This document shows, piece after piece, positions 7,437-15,031 of a DNA stretch of 19,918 nt; the first letter of the stretch is position 1, and each line of letters begins with the position of its first letter. The notes below the pieces were generated by a model that saw only the letters and a program-made list of their open reading frames with translations, had not been told where the DNA came from and did no database searches. This stretch comes from Rhodospirillaceae bacterium (GTDB lineage: Bacteria > Pseudomonadota > Alphaproteobacteria > MPNO01 > UBA2964). The stretch spans positions 1-19,918 of the forward strand of contig JABJKO010000265.1 of NCBI GenBank assembly GCA_018660305.1, given 5' to 3'. The position numbers and the translations under genes are program-made.

Positions 7437-7940
7437 TTAGGCCCGCTCGTAGGGTGTGCGTTTGACCGTGGTGACATTGACGCCTTCGATGCGGATTAGG
7501 CGGGTTTCGCCCGTGCGTTTGGGTGAATGCACCTGGCCCACGTCATAGGCCACGGCCATGCCCGGGTCCATTTTGTAGGTCTTGGCGGCCTCGACCTTGC
7601 CGGGTTCTCCATCCTTGGATGCGGTGACAATGTCATATTCCGTCATCTCCGTGGTACCGCGTGCCTGGCCGTATATTGCCCAGGTCGGACCATGGTCGTG
7701 CGGCGCGGATTCGTTCGATCCCTGGAAGACATGCGCCAGAATGCAGAACTTCAGTTCCGGATCTTCGTAAATTATCCGCCGCGGCGCATCCGCGTCGGGA
7801 CCCAGATGGGCTGCCAGGAAATCTTCGTCTATCAGCATCTTCTCCAGATCCCGGCGCACTTCCTCCCGCCCCTCGGGGCCCGGATTTTGCTTCAGGATGT
7901 CATGGCATCGGCTGCCGAATTGCTCGATTGTCTGTGTCAT
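7437..7940 (-). CDS. Cupin-fold protein (cysteine-dioxygenase-like metal-binding beta-barrel)
   Basis: A 167-residue protein with an N-terminal helical part (1-60) and a C-terminal double-stranded beta-helix. The cupin metal motif is seen as APHDHGPTWAIYGQARGTTEMTEY split over residues 79-102 (His81, His83 and probably Glu98), with a second-motif His138 in DVGQVHSP. That is the standard three-His-one-Glu iron or other divalent metal set, as in cysteine dioxygenase-like and related thiol or quercetin dioxygenase-type proteins. The substrate is not predictable. An open frame extends to 7964, but ATG at 7940 is preferred because GAGGAGAG lies 8 bases upstream. It follows the EthD-like gene on the same strand with 41 bases between them, so the pair is probably co-transcribed. 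Confidence 0.75.
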   Translation of the reverse strand: MTQTIEQFGSRCHDILKQNPGPEGREEVRRDLEKMLIDEDFLAAHLGPDADAPRRIIYEDPELKFCILAHVFQGSNESAPHDHGPTWAIYGQARGTTEMTEYDIVTASKDGEPGKVEAAKTYKMDPGMAVAYDVGQVHSPKRTGETRLIRIEGVNVTTVKRTPYERA

Positions 7941-7981
7941 GTTTTTCTCTCCTCGTCCCGGCAACCGGGTTCATTTTGATG

Positions 7982-8287
7982 TTAGATCTTCTGGGAAAAC
8001 TCGACCAGTTCCCTTGTTCGTACGACCTTGCCCTCCCAATGGCGATCAAATTCCTTGATGAAGCCCACCATGATTTCTGAATTGATCAATGCGTTGGCGG
8101 CATCGAGGTCCGGAAATTCGTAGAAGGCAATATGGACATTGGGTTCCACGCTGCTCCAACCTCTTTTCGCGGACACTGCGTTGAATGCCTTCAGCGCATC
8201 GGGCAAATGTTCGTTCTGGTACCAAGTATCAAATCCATCTCTTGCCGATGGTTCCACTTCGGCCCGTACGATCAAATATGCGGTCAT
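7982..8287 (-). CDS. Small EthD/DUF-type dimeric alpha/beta-barrel protein
   Basis: A 101-residue protein beginning MTAYLIVRAEVEPSARDGFD, followed by TWYQNEHLPDALKAF (21-35). A conserved W/Y-x-x-E-H-hP segment after the first strand is typical of EthD-like and related dimeric alpha/beta-barrel proteins. A second ferredoxin-like half contains VHIAFYEFPDLDAANALINS. Proteins of this fold include monooxygenase components, dehydratases and heme enzymes; no distinct active site is seen. It lies 41 bases upstream of the cupin start and 54 bases downstream of the TauE/SafE gene, all on the minus strand. An analogous small protein with YDQEHIPALL is encoded at 17414-17764. Confidence 0.7.
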   Translation of the reverse strand: MTAYLIVRAEVEPSARDGFDTWYQNEHLPDALKAFNAVSAKRGWSSVEPNVHIAFYEFPDLDAANALINSEIMVGFIKEFDRHWEGKVVRTRELVEFSQKI

Positions 8288-8341
8288 GCTGCAACCTTCT
8301 CTTTCCTGTTGCGCGAAAGATTAGCTGGTGCCCATCATAAT

Positions 8342-9091
8342 TCAAAGGCCGGCGACCGCCTTGATGATAATGAACAGACCCATGAGCGGCAGCGCGGCGA
8401 AGAAGATGCGCCGGAATAACTGCTCGGACAGCCTTCGCCGAATGCGCTGGCCGAGTGCCATGCCCAAAAGCGCTGGCAACAGTGCCACCGCCGACATTTG
8501 GCCTTGGGCCAGGCTCAACAGACCACTGTCCCGCAGCGCGATGGCGAGGGCCAGGGTGGAAGCCGTGAAAAGAATTCCCATGGCCTGAACCATTTTGTCG
8601 CGGGGGAGGCCGATGGCCTGGAAAAACATGACGCCGGGTACGGCAAACGAGCCCGTCATCCCGGCCAATAAACCATTGAACATGCCGGCAATAGGTCCGG
8701 CCCAGATTTCCCTGCGTCGCGAGAGCGTTAGGCGTGGGCCGGCAAGGCTTACAGTGCCATAGACGATCAGCAGCAGCCCCAGTAACACGGAAAGATAGGA
8801 CAGATTGATCCTGGTCAGCGCCTGGGCGCCAAGCCAAACCGTTAAGGTCGCCATGAAAAGGAAGGGCCAAATTCGCCGCACGATGGCCCGGCCATGGCCG
8901 CCCACGGTGGCTTGCCACAGATTGGTCGCGAACGAGGGCACGAGCAAGAACGCCATTGCCGTGGGTATGTCAATGATAAGGGTCAGGACAGCCATGGTGA
9001 CTGACGGCAGACCAAGGCCGATTGTGCCTTTTACGGTGCCGGCAAGAAAAAACGTACCAATGACCACGGCAATTGTGCTGCTATCGAACAT
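8342..9091 (-). CDS. TauE/SafE family sulfite exporter-like permease
   Basis: A 249-residue integral membrane protein with about eight hydrophobic segments, the usual size for TauE/SafE (DUF81) permeases. N-terminal FFLAGTVKGTIGLGLPSVT (about 14-32) is the conserved glycine-rich family motif, and the second half repeats it in degenerate form as AGMFNGLLAGMTGSFAVPG (about 133-151), reflecting the internal duplication. Basic loops (RRRE, RIRRRLSEQLFRR) mark cytoplasmic faces. The family exports or imports sulfite, sulfoacetate, organosulfonates or other small anions across the inner membrane. Since oxygenases in the neighbouring operon resemble enzymes of organosulfonate or amine breakdown, an anion-exporter role would fit but is inference. 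The start lacks a strong ribosome-binding site. It lies 61 bases after the histidine kinase stop. Confidence 0.85.
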   Translation of the reverse strand: MFDSSTIAVVIGTFFLAGTVKGTIGLGLPSVTMAVLTLIIDIPTAMAFLLVPSFATNLWQATVGGHGRAIVRRIWPFLFMATLTVWLGAQALTRINLSYLSVLLGLLLIVYGTVSLAGPRLTLSRRREIWAGPIAGMFNGLLAGMTGSFAVPGVMFFQAIGLPRDKMVQAMGILFTASTLALAIALRDSGLLSLAQGQMSAVALLPALLGMALGQRIRRRLSEQLFRRIFFAALPLMGLFIIIKAVAGL

Positions 9092-9152
9092 AGCGAGACT
9101 CTAGCGTCCGCGCCCAGGCGCGGCAAGTGTCGGACCGGCGGTGGAGACCCTT

Positions 9153-10634
9153 TCAGGGAGCGTGCTTCGGAATTCTAACTGTTACGGTCGTTCCATGGCC
9201 GACTTGGCTGTTTATTTCCAACGTGCCTTGGTGGAGATCGATCAGCGACTTTGTAATCGCCAGCCCTAACCCCCAACCCTCGACCGGCCGATAGGGATCC
9301 TGTTCCAGTCTGGCGAAGGGTTCGGTCAATTCATGTAGTTTATCCTCTGGAAACCCGGACCCCGTATCCTCGATCTCTAAGACGATGTCGTTCTCCGACT
9401 CGCGCGCCCGCAAATCGATGTTGCCCCCGGGGGGCGTAAATTTGATGGCATTGGTCAGGATGTTCAAAAGGATTTGCCGTATGGCCCGCCGGTCGGCAAA
9501 TATCGAGGGCGGGGCGTCGGCTAATTCTGTCTTGAGAGCAAGACCATTGGTCGCCGCATTGTTGGCCACGACATTCATACATTCCGAGACAACCTCTTCG
9601 ATAGGCAGGTGCTCCTTATTCAGGGAGACCTTTCCCGCCTCGATGGTCGAGATGTCAAGAATATCCGAGATAAGCGCCAACAGATGTTCGCCGCTGGCAT
9701 ATATGTCGGCGGCGTATTCCTTATACTTCTGCTGCCCGAGCGGTCCGAAATATTCGAGGCTGATAATTTCAGCGAAACCAAGGATGGCGTTGAGGGGGGT
9801 GCGTAACTCATGGCTCATGCCGGCAAGAAATTCAGTCTTGGCCTTGTTTGCCTTTTCGGCCTCGATCAGCGCCTGATTGCGGTCCTCTTCGGCACTTTTG
9901 CGCTCGGTGATATCGATGCCCAGACCGAAATAACCCTTCACCTCGCCGGTTTCCGTAAAATCCGGCACATATGTCAAATCAAGTGATCGGGGCACGCCGT
10001 CGGGATAGACAAGTTCGGTTTCGAATTGAACCATTTCGCCTGACAATGCCGAGTGTACGCGCGGTCTCAATTTTTCATAGGCCTCCGCGCCGGTCAGGTC
10101 CGCCAGCCGGTGGCCAATAATTTGGGACCGGGGCCGCATGAAAATTTCTTCGAACTTGGAGTTGGCGAACCGGTATCGTTCTTCCGTATCGATATATGCG
10201 ATCAGTATGGGCAGATGATCGGTGATCATCCGTAGTTGTGCTTCGTTTTCGCGAAGTTCGACGGTGCGCAGGTTTACGCGCTCTTCCAGCTCATCAAAGG
10301 CCTGCTTTAACGCTTCCTGCCCCTGTTTTCGATGCGCCACCAACAGGGCGGTCGACCAAATGACGAAAAATGCCAATGCCCGATTGGTCAGAACCACCCA
10401 CGGCACCCCGCCCATGGCTGATAGTAGATAACCTGCAATGGTGAGGATGCTGCCAAGCGCGGCCAGCGCGAAAACGTGCCGCGTGTTGGGCGCCCACATA
10501 CCAAGCAAGACCAGAAACACATAAGGTACGCCCGCCGCGACACCAAGCGGCAGCAATAAATCGAACGCGAAGATAGCTGCGGCGACAGCCGCACCCAAAA
10601 TCAGTTTTCCACCGGATAGCTGGTTCATCCGCAT
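9153..10634 (-). CDS. Membrane PAS-domain sensor histidine kinase
   Basis: A 493-residue sensor kinase. Four hydrophobic segments at about 11-30, 35-48, 52-73 and 79-100 form an N-terminal membrane module with no sizeable periplasmic domain. A short coiled coil (103-135) leads to a PAS domain (about 133-245, ending GYFGLGIDITERK). The HisKA domain has the phosphoacceptor His275 in SHELRTPLNAILGF. The ATPase domain has an N-box (QILLNILTNAIKFT, 387-400), G1 box (EDTGSGF, 422-428) and G2 box (WGLGLAI, 454-460). No receiver domain is fused and no response regulator gene is in the window, so it is an orphan kinase here. The start is ATG at 10634 (or ATG at 10628). It stands alone, with 230 bases separating it from the TauD gene upstream. 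Confidence 0.92.
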   Translation of the reverse strand: MRMNQLSGGKLILGAAVAAAIFAFDLLLPLGVAAGVPYVFLVLLGMWAPNTRHVFALAALGSILTIAGYLLSAMGGVPWVVLTNRALAFFVIWSTALLVAHRKQGQEALKQAFDELEERVNLRTVELRENEAQLRMITDHLPILIAYIDTEERYRFANSKFEEIFMRPRSQIIGHRLADLTGAEAYEKLRPRVHSALSGEMVQFETELVYPDGVPRSLDLTYVPDFTETGEVKGYFGLGIDITERKSAEEDRNQALIEAEKANKAKTEFLAGMSHELRTPLNAILGFAEIISLEYFGPLGQQKYKEYAADIYASGEHLLALISDILDISTIEAGKVSLNKEHLPIEEVVSECMNVVANNAATNGLALKTELADAPPSIFADRRAIRQILLNILTNAIKFTPPGGNIDLRARESENDIVLEIEDTGSGFPEDKLHELTEPFARLEQDPYRPVEGWGLGLAITKSLIDLHQGTLEINSQVGHGTTVTVRIPKHAP

Positions 10635-10864
10635 GCTTCTGTCGGGCCGATTTCCAATTGGCGCGTAGAAAGGTCAATTTATATGCGGAAAGCTTAAAAT
10701 AATTCTAAAGACGAGTGTAAACTGCTGCTTTGGTCAACTAAAATCGCAAATACGAACGGAATTGGGACGGGGATGTCGTTCAGGTTAAGCTCACAAGACG
10801 CAAGACGCCGTATCGTATCGATACCCGCCGATAGCGGGGTTGGCCAAGGAGACCTGTGCGCGGG
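10635..10864. other. Intergenic stretch between TauD-type and kinase genes
   Basis: No supported gene. A GC hairpin (CCCGC at 10824-10828 and GCGGG at 10834-10838, loop CGATA) is placed about 30 bases after the stop of the minus-strand TauD gene and could help end that operon, but it has no T-run. The rest, AT-rich from 10680 to 10760, presumably contains the kinase promoter; no confident -35/-10 pair was found. Confidence 0.35.
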
Positions 10865-11818
10865 TCAGCGGCTGGCCAGTTCCTCTTCCACGGACAATAT
10901 GGGTGCGCCTTCCAATGATCGAGATGGGTTGCCGTCAATGCCGACCGGAATGTCTCCAACCAGGGTAATGCGGTAAAGCTGGCGGTCCATATCCGACGCA
11001 AAAATATCGCTCGGCGCGAGATGGGCGGTGCTGCGGTTGTCCCACATGGCGATATCCCCGGCGTTCCATTTGAAACGGACGGTGAATTCCGGCCGCACCA
11101 GGTGCTCCCACAGCATTTCAAGTATCCGCTGACTTTCCCGTGGACTGAGGCCGACAATCGATTTCACGAACGAGGGGCTGAGGAACAACAGCCGTTCGCC
11201 GGATTCGGGATGCACGGTGACCAGGGGATGTTCGCTTTTCAAGGCCCGGCGTTTGACGCTTTTATCGTATTCATCCGTGGCACTTGCGCCTGCTTGGGGG
11301 ACGAAGGCATGGATCGCGCGCAATCCGTCGACCAGTTTCTTGATGGGCTCCGACAAGGCCTCGTAGGCCACCGCCAGATTGGTCCACATGGTATCGCCAC
11401 CGAATGGCGGAATGGTCACGCCGCGGAGGATCGATGCCATGGGCGGATTGATCGCCGCCGTGATATCCGTATGCCATCCGGCCCAGGGCGTGGTCAGCCG
11501 TTCATCACGATGGCTGTTGGCGGTGCGGGCCTTGGCGACCGAGTAAATCTCCGGAAATCCGTCCACATGGCCGAACACCGCGTGGCCGATGGTCGGCTGG
11601 CCGAACTGCCGGGCCAGGGCCACATGGCGGGCATGGTCCAAATTTTGATCGCGGAAGAAAATCACCTTCCACTTCACCAAGGCGTCATTGATCTCCGCCA
11701 CCTGATGGGCCGTCAAAGGTTGGGCAAGATCGACGCCCGAAATCTCGGCGCCAATATGCAGGGTCAATGGTGTCACGCCGATGGCGGTGGCTTCGGCCGC
11801 GGGTGATATCGCGCTCAT
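10865..11818 (-). CDS. TauD/TfdA family Fe(II)/2-oxoglutarate dioxygenase
   Basis: A 317-residue protein with the complete TauD/TfdA active site: the HxD pair His116/Asp118 (GWHTDIT), distal iron ligand His266 (STAHLAPSD) and the 2-oxoglutarate-binding Arg near 279-283 (DRQLYR). Other family segments are FFRDQNLD (54-61), GGDTMWTN (140-147) and GDIAMWDNR (254-262). Relatives hydroxylate sulfonates (TauD), sulfate esters, phenoxyacetates or other substrates, leading to spontaneous C-S or C-O cleavage. The substrate here is unknown. An open frame begins at a GTG (11833), but that GTG lies beside the likely Shine-Dalgarno sequence GGGAGA (11826-11831), so ATG at 11818, seven bases after it, is the better start. 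It is the last gene of the seven-gene minus-strand operon, 48 bases after the VOC gene. Confidence 0.92.
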   Translation of the reverse strand: MSAISPAAEATAIGVTPLTLHIGAEISGVDLAQPLTAHQVAEINDALVKWKVIFFRDQNLDHARHVALARQFGQPTIGHAVFGHVDGFPEIYSVAKARTANSHRDERLTTPWAGWHTDITAAINPPMASILRGVTIPPFGGDTMWTNLAVAYEALSEPIKKLVDGLRAIHAFVPQAGASATDEYDKSVKRRALKSEHPLVTVHPESGERLLFLSPSFVKSIVGLSPRESQRILEMLWEHLVRPEFTVRFKWNAGDIAMWDNRSTAHLAPSDIFASDMDRQLYRITLVGDIPVGIDGNPSRSLEGAPILSVEEELASR

Positions 11819-11866
11819 GACATTTTCTCCCACTACATTGCTGCCGAACCAACCGCCGGCATGGAT

Positions 11867-12238
11867 CTATTTCGCGGCATAAAACGCCAGTTTGTTGCCG
11901 TCCAGGTCGCGGACATAACCAAAGGTCATGGCCCCGCCGCCGCGCGGGCCCACTTCGCCCTCGTCACTGCCACCCAATTCCAGGGCCTTGGCGTACAGCT
12001 TGGCCACGGTCTCGCCATCGTCAACCATCAGCGCCACCATGGTGCCGTTACCGACCGTCGCGGCCTGACCGTCAAACGGTTTGATGACGCCGATCATGGC
12101 GGCACCGGCCTTGCTGGACCACAGCACCAGGCGTTCGTTGGGTGTTATTTTCTTTACACCCAGGTCTGCGAACAGGGCATCGTAAAAGGCCGTGGCTTTT
12201 TCCAGGTCGTTGGTTCCAATGGTGGTGTAGCCGATCAT
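11867..12238 (-). CDS. VOC superfamily (glyoxalase/bleomycin-resistance-like) protein
   Basis: A 123-residue protein with the two-module VOC fold. The first module starts MIGYTTIGTNDLEKATAFYDALFADLG split over residues 1-27, where the usual N-terminal metal-ligand His is replaced (GYTTIG). The last strand pair, FGYVRDLDGNKLAFYA (about 107-122), is the common D-P/L-D-G-N motif. VOC proteins include lyases, extradiol dioxygenases, isomerases and antibiotic-binding proteins; a specific activity is not evident, and with the missing His a metal role is uncertain. The start has AAGGAA about 10 bases upstream. It follows the F420-type LLM gene with a 74-base gap and precedes TauD by 48 bases, both on the same strand. 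Confidence 0.85.
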   Translation of the reverse strand: MIGYTTIGTNDLEKATAFYDALFADLGVKKITPNERLVLWSSKAGAAMIGVIKPFDGQAATVGNGTMVALMVDDGETVAKLYAKALELGGSDEGEVGPRGGGAMTFGYVRDLDGNKLAFYAAK

Positions 12239-12312
12239 GGTTCAGGTTTCCTTATGGGTACAATTATCTGACGTGATGGTAGCCGCGCTGGTCCGCCGTT
12301 GAAATGCCTATC

Positions 12313-13188
12313 TTATGGCGCGATCTTGGCGAGCACCTCTTCGCTGAAAGCGGCCAGGTTTTCGTCCAGGTTGCCGCGCGCGAGCAGACCCTGTGGCACC
12401 AGCAGGCGGCTGACGCCCAGATCGCGATAACTTTCCAGGGTTTCCAGGCCACCGTCGTAGTCCCGCCATAATGTGGTGATCTCGATACTTGCCGGATCGC
12501 GTCCCGCTGCCTCGGACAAATCCCGCAATTGCGCCACCAAACCGGCGAACTCATCCTTGCCGCTGGGAAAGGCGAACCAGCCGTCTCCATGGGCGACGGC
12601 GCGGCGCAGGGCGGCCTTGCTGTGGCCGCCAATGATGATCGGCGGACCTGGCTGGCGATGGGGCAGGGGATAGCTCTTGAAGCCGGACCAATGCAAATAC
12701 TCGCTTTGATGTTCGACCACCTCGCCCGACCAGACTTTCTTCACCGCCATTAGATAATCGTCGAAGCGCTTGCCCCGGCCCTTGAACTCCGCCCCCATGG
12801 CCTGAAATTCCTCCGCCAGCCAGCCGACACCCAGTCCCAGCAGCAGGCGGCCCTTGGAAAGATGATCCAGACTGGCCACCTGTTTGGCGAACAATAGCGG
12901 ATTGCTTTGGGGTAGCAGATTGATGCCGGTACCCAGACGCAAGGTGGTGGTATGCGCTGCGATGTGCGACAGCGCGATCAGAGGATCGATGAAATGGGTT
13001 TCGGGCGGCGCGCCGATCCGGCCGGAGCTGTTGTAGGGATATTGCGAGCCGTATTCGAGGGGGATCATCACATGTTCCCCGGTCCAGACGGATTCGAAGC
13101 CCAACGCCTCTACCCGCGCCGCCAGGAGCGGCAAGTTGTCCGGCGCCTCTTCCTGCCCCATGTTGATGCCGAACAAACCGATCTTCAT
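12313..13188 (-). CDS. LLM-class (F420-dependent type) oxidoreductase
   Basis: A 291-residue TIM-barrel protein of the luciferase-like superfamily. Its opening MKIGLFGINMGQ, ALGFESVWTGEHVMIP (28-43), LRLGTGINLLPQSNPLLFAK (split over 85-104), LDHLSKGRLLLGLGVGWL (108-125) and GPPIIIGGHSKAALRRA match the subgroup usually called F420-dependent LLM oxidoreductases (TIGR03619-like). Some members of this subgroup use F420 and others FMN; cofactor use cannot be read from sequence. It lies 11 bases downstream of the transketolase C-terminal gene, so it is translated from the same message. It is distinct from the NtaA-type LLM at 15032-16354, so the operon contains two different LLM enzymes. The start is ATG at 13188 with GGAGTTGGTG upstream. 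Confidence 0.9.
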   Translation of the reverse strand: MKIGLFGINMGQEEAPDNLPLLAARVEALGFESVWTGEHVMIPLEYGSQYPYNSSGRIGAPPETHFIDPLIALSHIAAHTTTLRLGTGINLLPQSNPLLFAKQVASLDHLSKGRLLLGLGVGWLAEEFQAMGAEFKGRGKRFDDYLMAVKKVWSGEVVEHQSEYLHWSGFKSYPLPHRQPGPPIIIGGHSKAALRRAVAHGDGWFAFPSGKDEFAGLVAQLRDLSEAAGRDPASIEITTLWRDYDGGLETLESYRDLGVSRLLVPQGLLARGNLDENLAAFSEEVLAKIAP

Positions 13189-13199
13189 AACACCAACTC

Positions 13200-14177
13200 C
13201 TAGGCCAAAAGTTCCCGACAGGCCGTATCGATGGCTTGCTGGCTCATACCGTAATGTTCCCGAACCCTGGCGGTGGGGCCGACAATGGCGAATTCGTCGG
13301 GCATGCCGACCATGCGCATGGCGGTGGGTTGTTCCCGGGCCAGTAACTCGGCCACCGCACCGCCCAGGCCGCCGCTGGTGCGATGTTCCTCGGCCGTGAC
13401 AATGGCCCCGGTGTCGGCAGCCGCCGCCAGCACCGCCTCGCGGTCCAATGGCTTTATGGTATGCATGTTCAGGATCCGAACGCCTATGCCTTCGCCCGTC
13501 AGAGCGTCCGCCGCCGCGATCGCAGGGGGCACCATGCAGCCACAGGCGATGACCGTGATATCCCCGCCTGGCCGCATCTGCTCGGCCTTGCCGATCTGGA
13601 AATCGGCCGCGATCTCGGTCACGGGAGGCTCGGCGAATTTACCACCCAAACGGATATAACTGGGGCCGTCCAGCTGCTCCGTCGCCAGGGCCGCATGCCA
13701 GGTCTGCCGGGCGTCCGCCGGCACGATTACCGTCATGTTGGGCATGTTGCGCATGATGGCCAGATCTTCCACCGCATGATGCGTCCCACCGGCCATGGCC
13801 AGGACGATGCCGCCGCAGGCCGCCCCGATCACCACCCGTTGATTGGCGTAGGCCACATCGTTGCGCAGTTGTTCTAACGAGCGCGTGGTGATGAAGGGTG
13901 CATAGCCGCAAAGGATGGGCCGCATACCCGTGGTCGCCAGGCCCGATGCCATGCCCATGGCGCTCTGCTCGGCGATGCCGGCCTCGATCAACCGATGCGG
14001 ACTGGCTTCGAGGAACCCGCGCAGCCCGAACAGATCGATGGTATCGGCCGAGATCGCCACCACCTTGTCGTCGCGCCGGGCCAACTCCCCCACCGCCAGA
14101 CCAAATGCCAGGCGTGATTGATCTTCCGACTTCACGTCCCATTCGGGGCGCCCGGTGTCAGGCTTTGCACCGGTCAT
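13200..14177 (-). CDS. Transketolase C-terminal subunit (split transketolase)
   Basis: A 325-residue protein with the pyrimidine-binding and C-terminal domains of transketolase. The catalytic Glu70 that activates thiamine diphosphate is in LIEAGIAEQSAMGMASGLA (63-81), followed by GYAPFITTRSLEQLRND (91-107), the AGGTHHAVEDLAIMRNMPN stretch (129-147) and VPADARQTWHA (152-162). The C-terminal domain carries GGDITVIACG and HTIKPLD. The longer open frame to 14243 lies inside the upstream gene, so the start is the ATG at 14177, which overlaps the TGA of the N-terminal subunit in ATGA (4-base overlap). Together the two subunits make a transketolase-like TPP enzyme. Such split forms occur in many bacteria, often in specialised catabolic roles. 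The acceptor and donor here are unknown. Confidence 0.92.
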   Translation of the reverse strand: MTGAKPDTGRPEWDVKSEDQSRLAFGLAVGELARRDDKVVAISADTIDLFGLRGFLEASPHRLIEAGIAEQSAMGMASGLATTGMRPILCGYAPFITTRSLEQLRNDVAYANQRVVIGAACGGIVLAMAGGTHHAVEDLAIMRNMPNMTVIVPADARQTWHAALATEQLDGPSYIRLGGKFAEPPVTEIAADFQIGKAEQMRPGGDITVIACGCMVPPAIAAADALTGEGIGVRILNMHTIKPLDREAVLAAAADTGAIVTAEEHRTSGGLGGAVAELLAREQPTAMRMVGMPDEFAIVGPTARVREHYGMSQQAIDTACRELLA

Positions 14178-15007
14178 GCGCCATCTCCCAATTCGGCCAT
14201 GGCCTTCTCGTAAACCTCGTCGGTCACCAGATTGTTGTGCCACAGGAAACTATCCTCGGCGAAGCTGACGCCCTTGCCCTTGACGGTATGGGCGATGATC
14301 ATCGAAGGCTTGTCGGCCGCATGGGGCAAGGCATCCAGGGCCTCGACAATGGCGGCCATGTCATGGCCGTCGATTTCCCGCACGGCCCAGCCGAAGGCGG
14401 TGAATTTCTCGGCCAGCGGCTCCAGGTCCTGCATCTCGGCCACGGGGCCGCTCTGCTGGATCTTGTTGTAATCAAGGATCGCCGTCAGATTTGACAACTT
14501 AAACTGCGCTGCCGCCATGGCTCCCTCCCAGTTGGAGCCTTCCTGCAATTCCCCATCGCCCAGCATGACGACGGTACGAAAGTCCTTGCCCTGCATGCGC
14601 GCGCCCAAGGCCATGCCGATGGCTACCGACAGGCCATGTCCCAGGCCCCCCGTTGACATCTCGACACCGGGCATCTTGATGTCGGGATGCATGCCGAACG
14701 GCGACTGATAGGCATAAAACTGGTCCAACACGCTGTCATCAATGAACCCGGCCCGAGCCAGTGCAGCGCCCAGCGCGGCGTTGGCATGGCCCTTGGACAG
14801 CACGAAGCGGTCCCGGCCCGGCCAGTTGGGTTCCTGGGGCCGCAGACGCAGATGATCAAAATACAATGCCGCCAGCAAATCCGCGGCCGAGCACGAGCCA
14901 CCCATATGCCCCGACCCCGCACCACGCAGGGCGCGCCAGACATTGCGCCGGATGTTCAACGCGTCCTCGCGCAGAGCATTGATCTTGGCCTCGTAATTAC
15001 TCGTCAT
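14174..15007 (-). CDS. Transketolase N-terminal subunit (split transketolase)
   Basis: A 277-residue protein with the thiamine diphosphate pyrophosphate-binding domain. It shows GAGSGHMGGSCSAADLL (29-45, His34), FVLSKGHANAALG (68-80), STGGLGHGLSVAIGMALG (118-135), the TPP/metal motif GDGELQEGSNWEG (150-162) with Asn181 in ILDYNKIQQSG, and TVKGKGVSFAED. Length and motifs match the N-terminal halves of split transketolases. It is translationally coupled to the C-terminal half. Upstream the NtaA-type LLM stop is 24 bases away. Presence of both halves between two flavin/F420 enzymes and two 2-oxoglutarate dioxygenases is unusual for central metabolism, suggesting a dedicated ketol-transfer step on an intermediate made by these oxygenases (inference). 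Confidence 0.93.
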   Translation of the reverse strand: MTSNYEAKINALREDALNIRRNVWRALRGAGSGHMGGSCSAADLLAALYFDHLRLRPQEPNWPGRDRFVLSKGHANAALGAALARAGFIDDSVLDQFYAYQSPFGMHPDIKMPGVEMSTGGLGHGLSVAIGMALGARMQGKDFRTVVMLGDGELQEGSNWEGAMAAAQFKLSNLTAILDYNKIQQSGPVAEMQDLEPLAEKFTAFGWAVREIDGHDMAAIVEALDALPHAADKPSMIIAHTVKGKGVSFAEDSFLWHNNLVTDEVYEKAMAELGDGA

Positions 15008-15031
15008 CTCGGAACCATTCCTTTTTCGATA

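Noticed and set aside
11819..11833. A GTG start five codons upstream for the TauD-type gene
   Set aside because: The GTG runs directly into the Shine-Dalgarno sequence GGGAGA that is correctly spaced for the ATG at 11818.
13200..14243. A longer start for the transketolase C-terminal subunit
   Set aside because: The extra 22 residues lie inside the N-terminal subunit gene, are unlike the family, and the ATGA overlap at 14174-14177 gives a natural coupled start.
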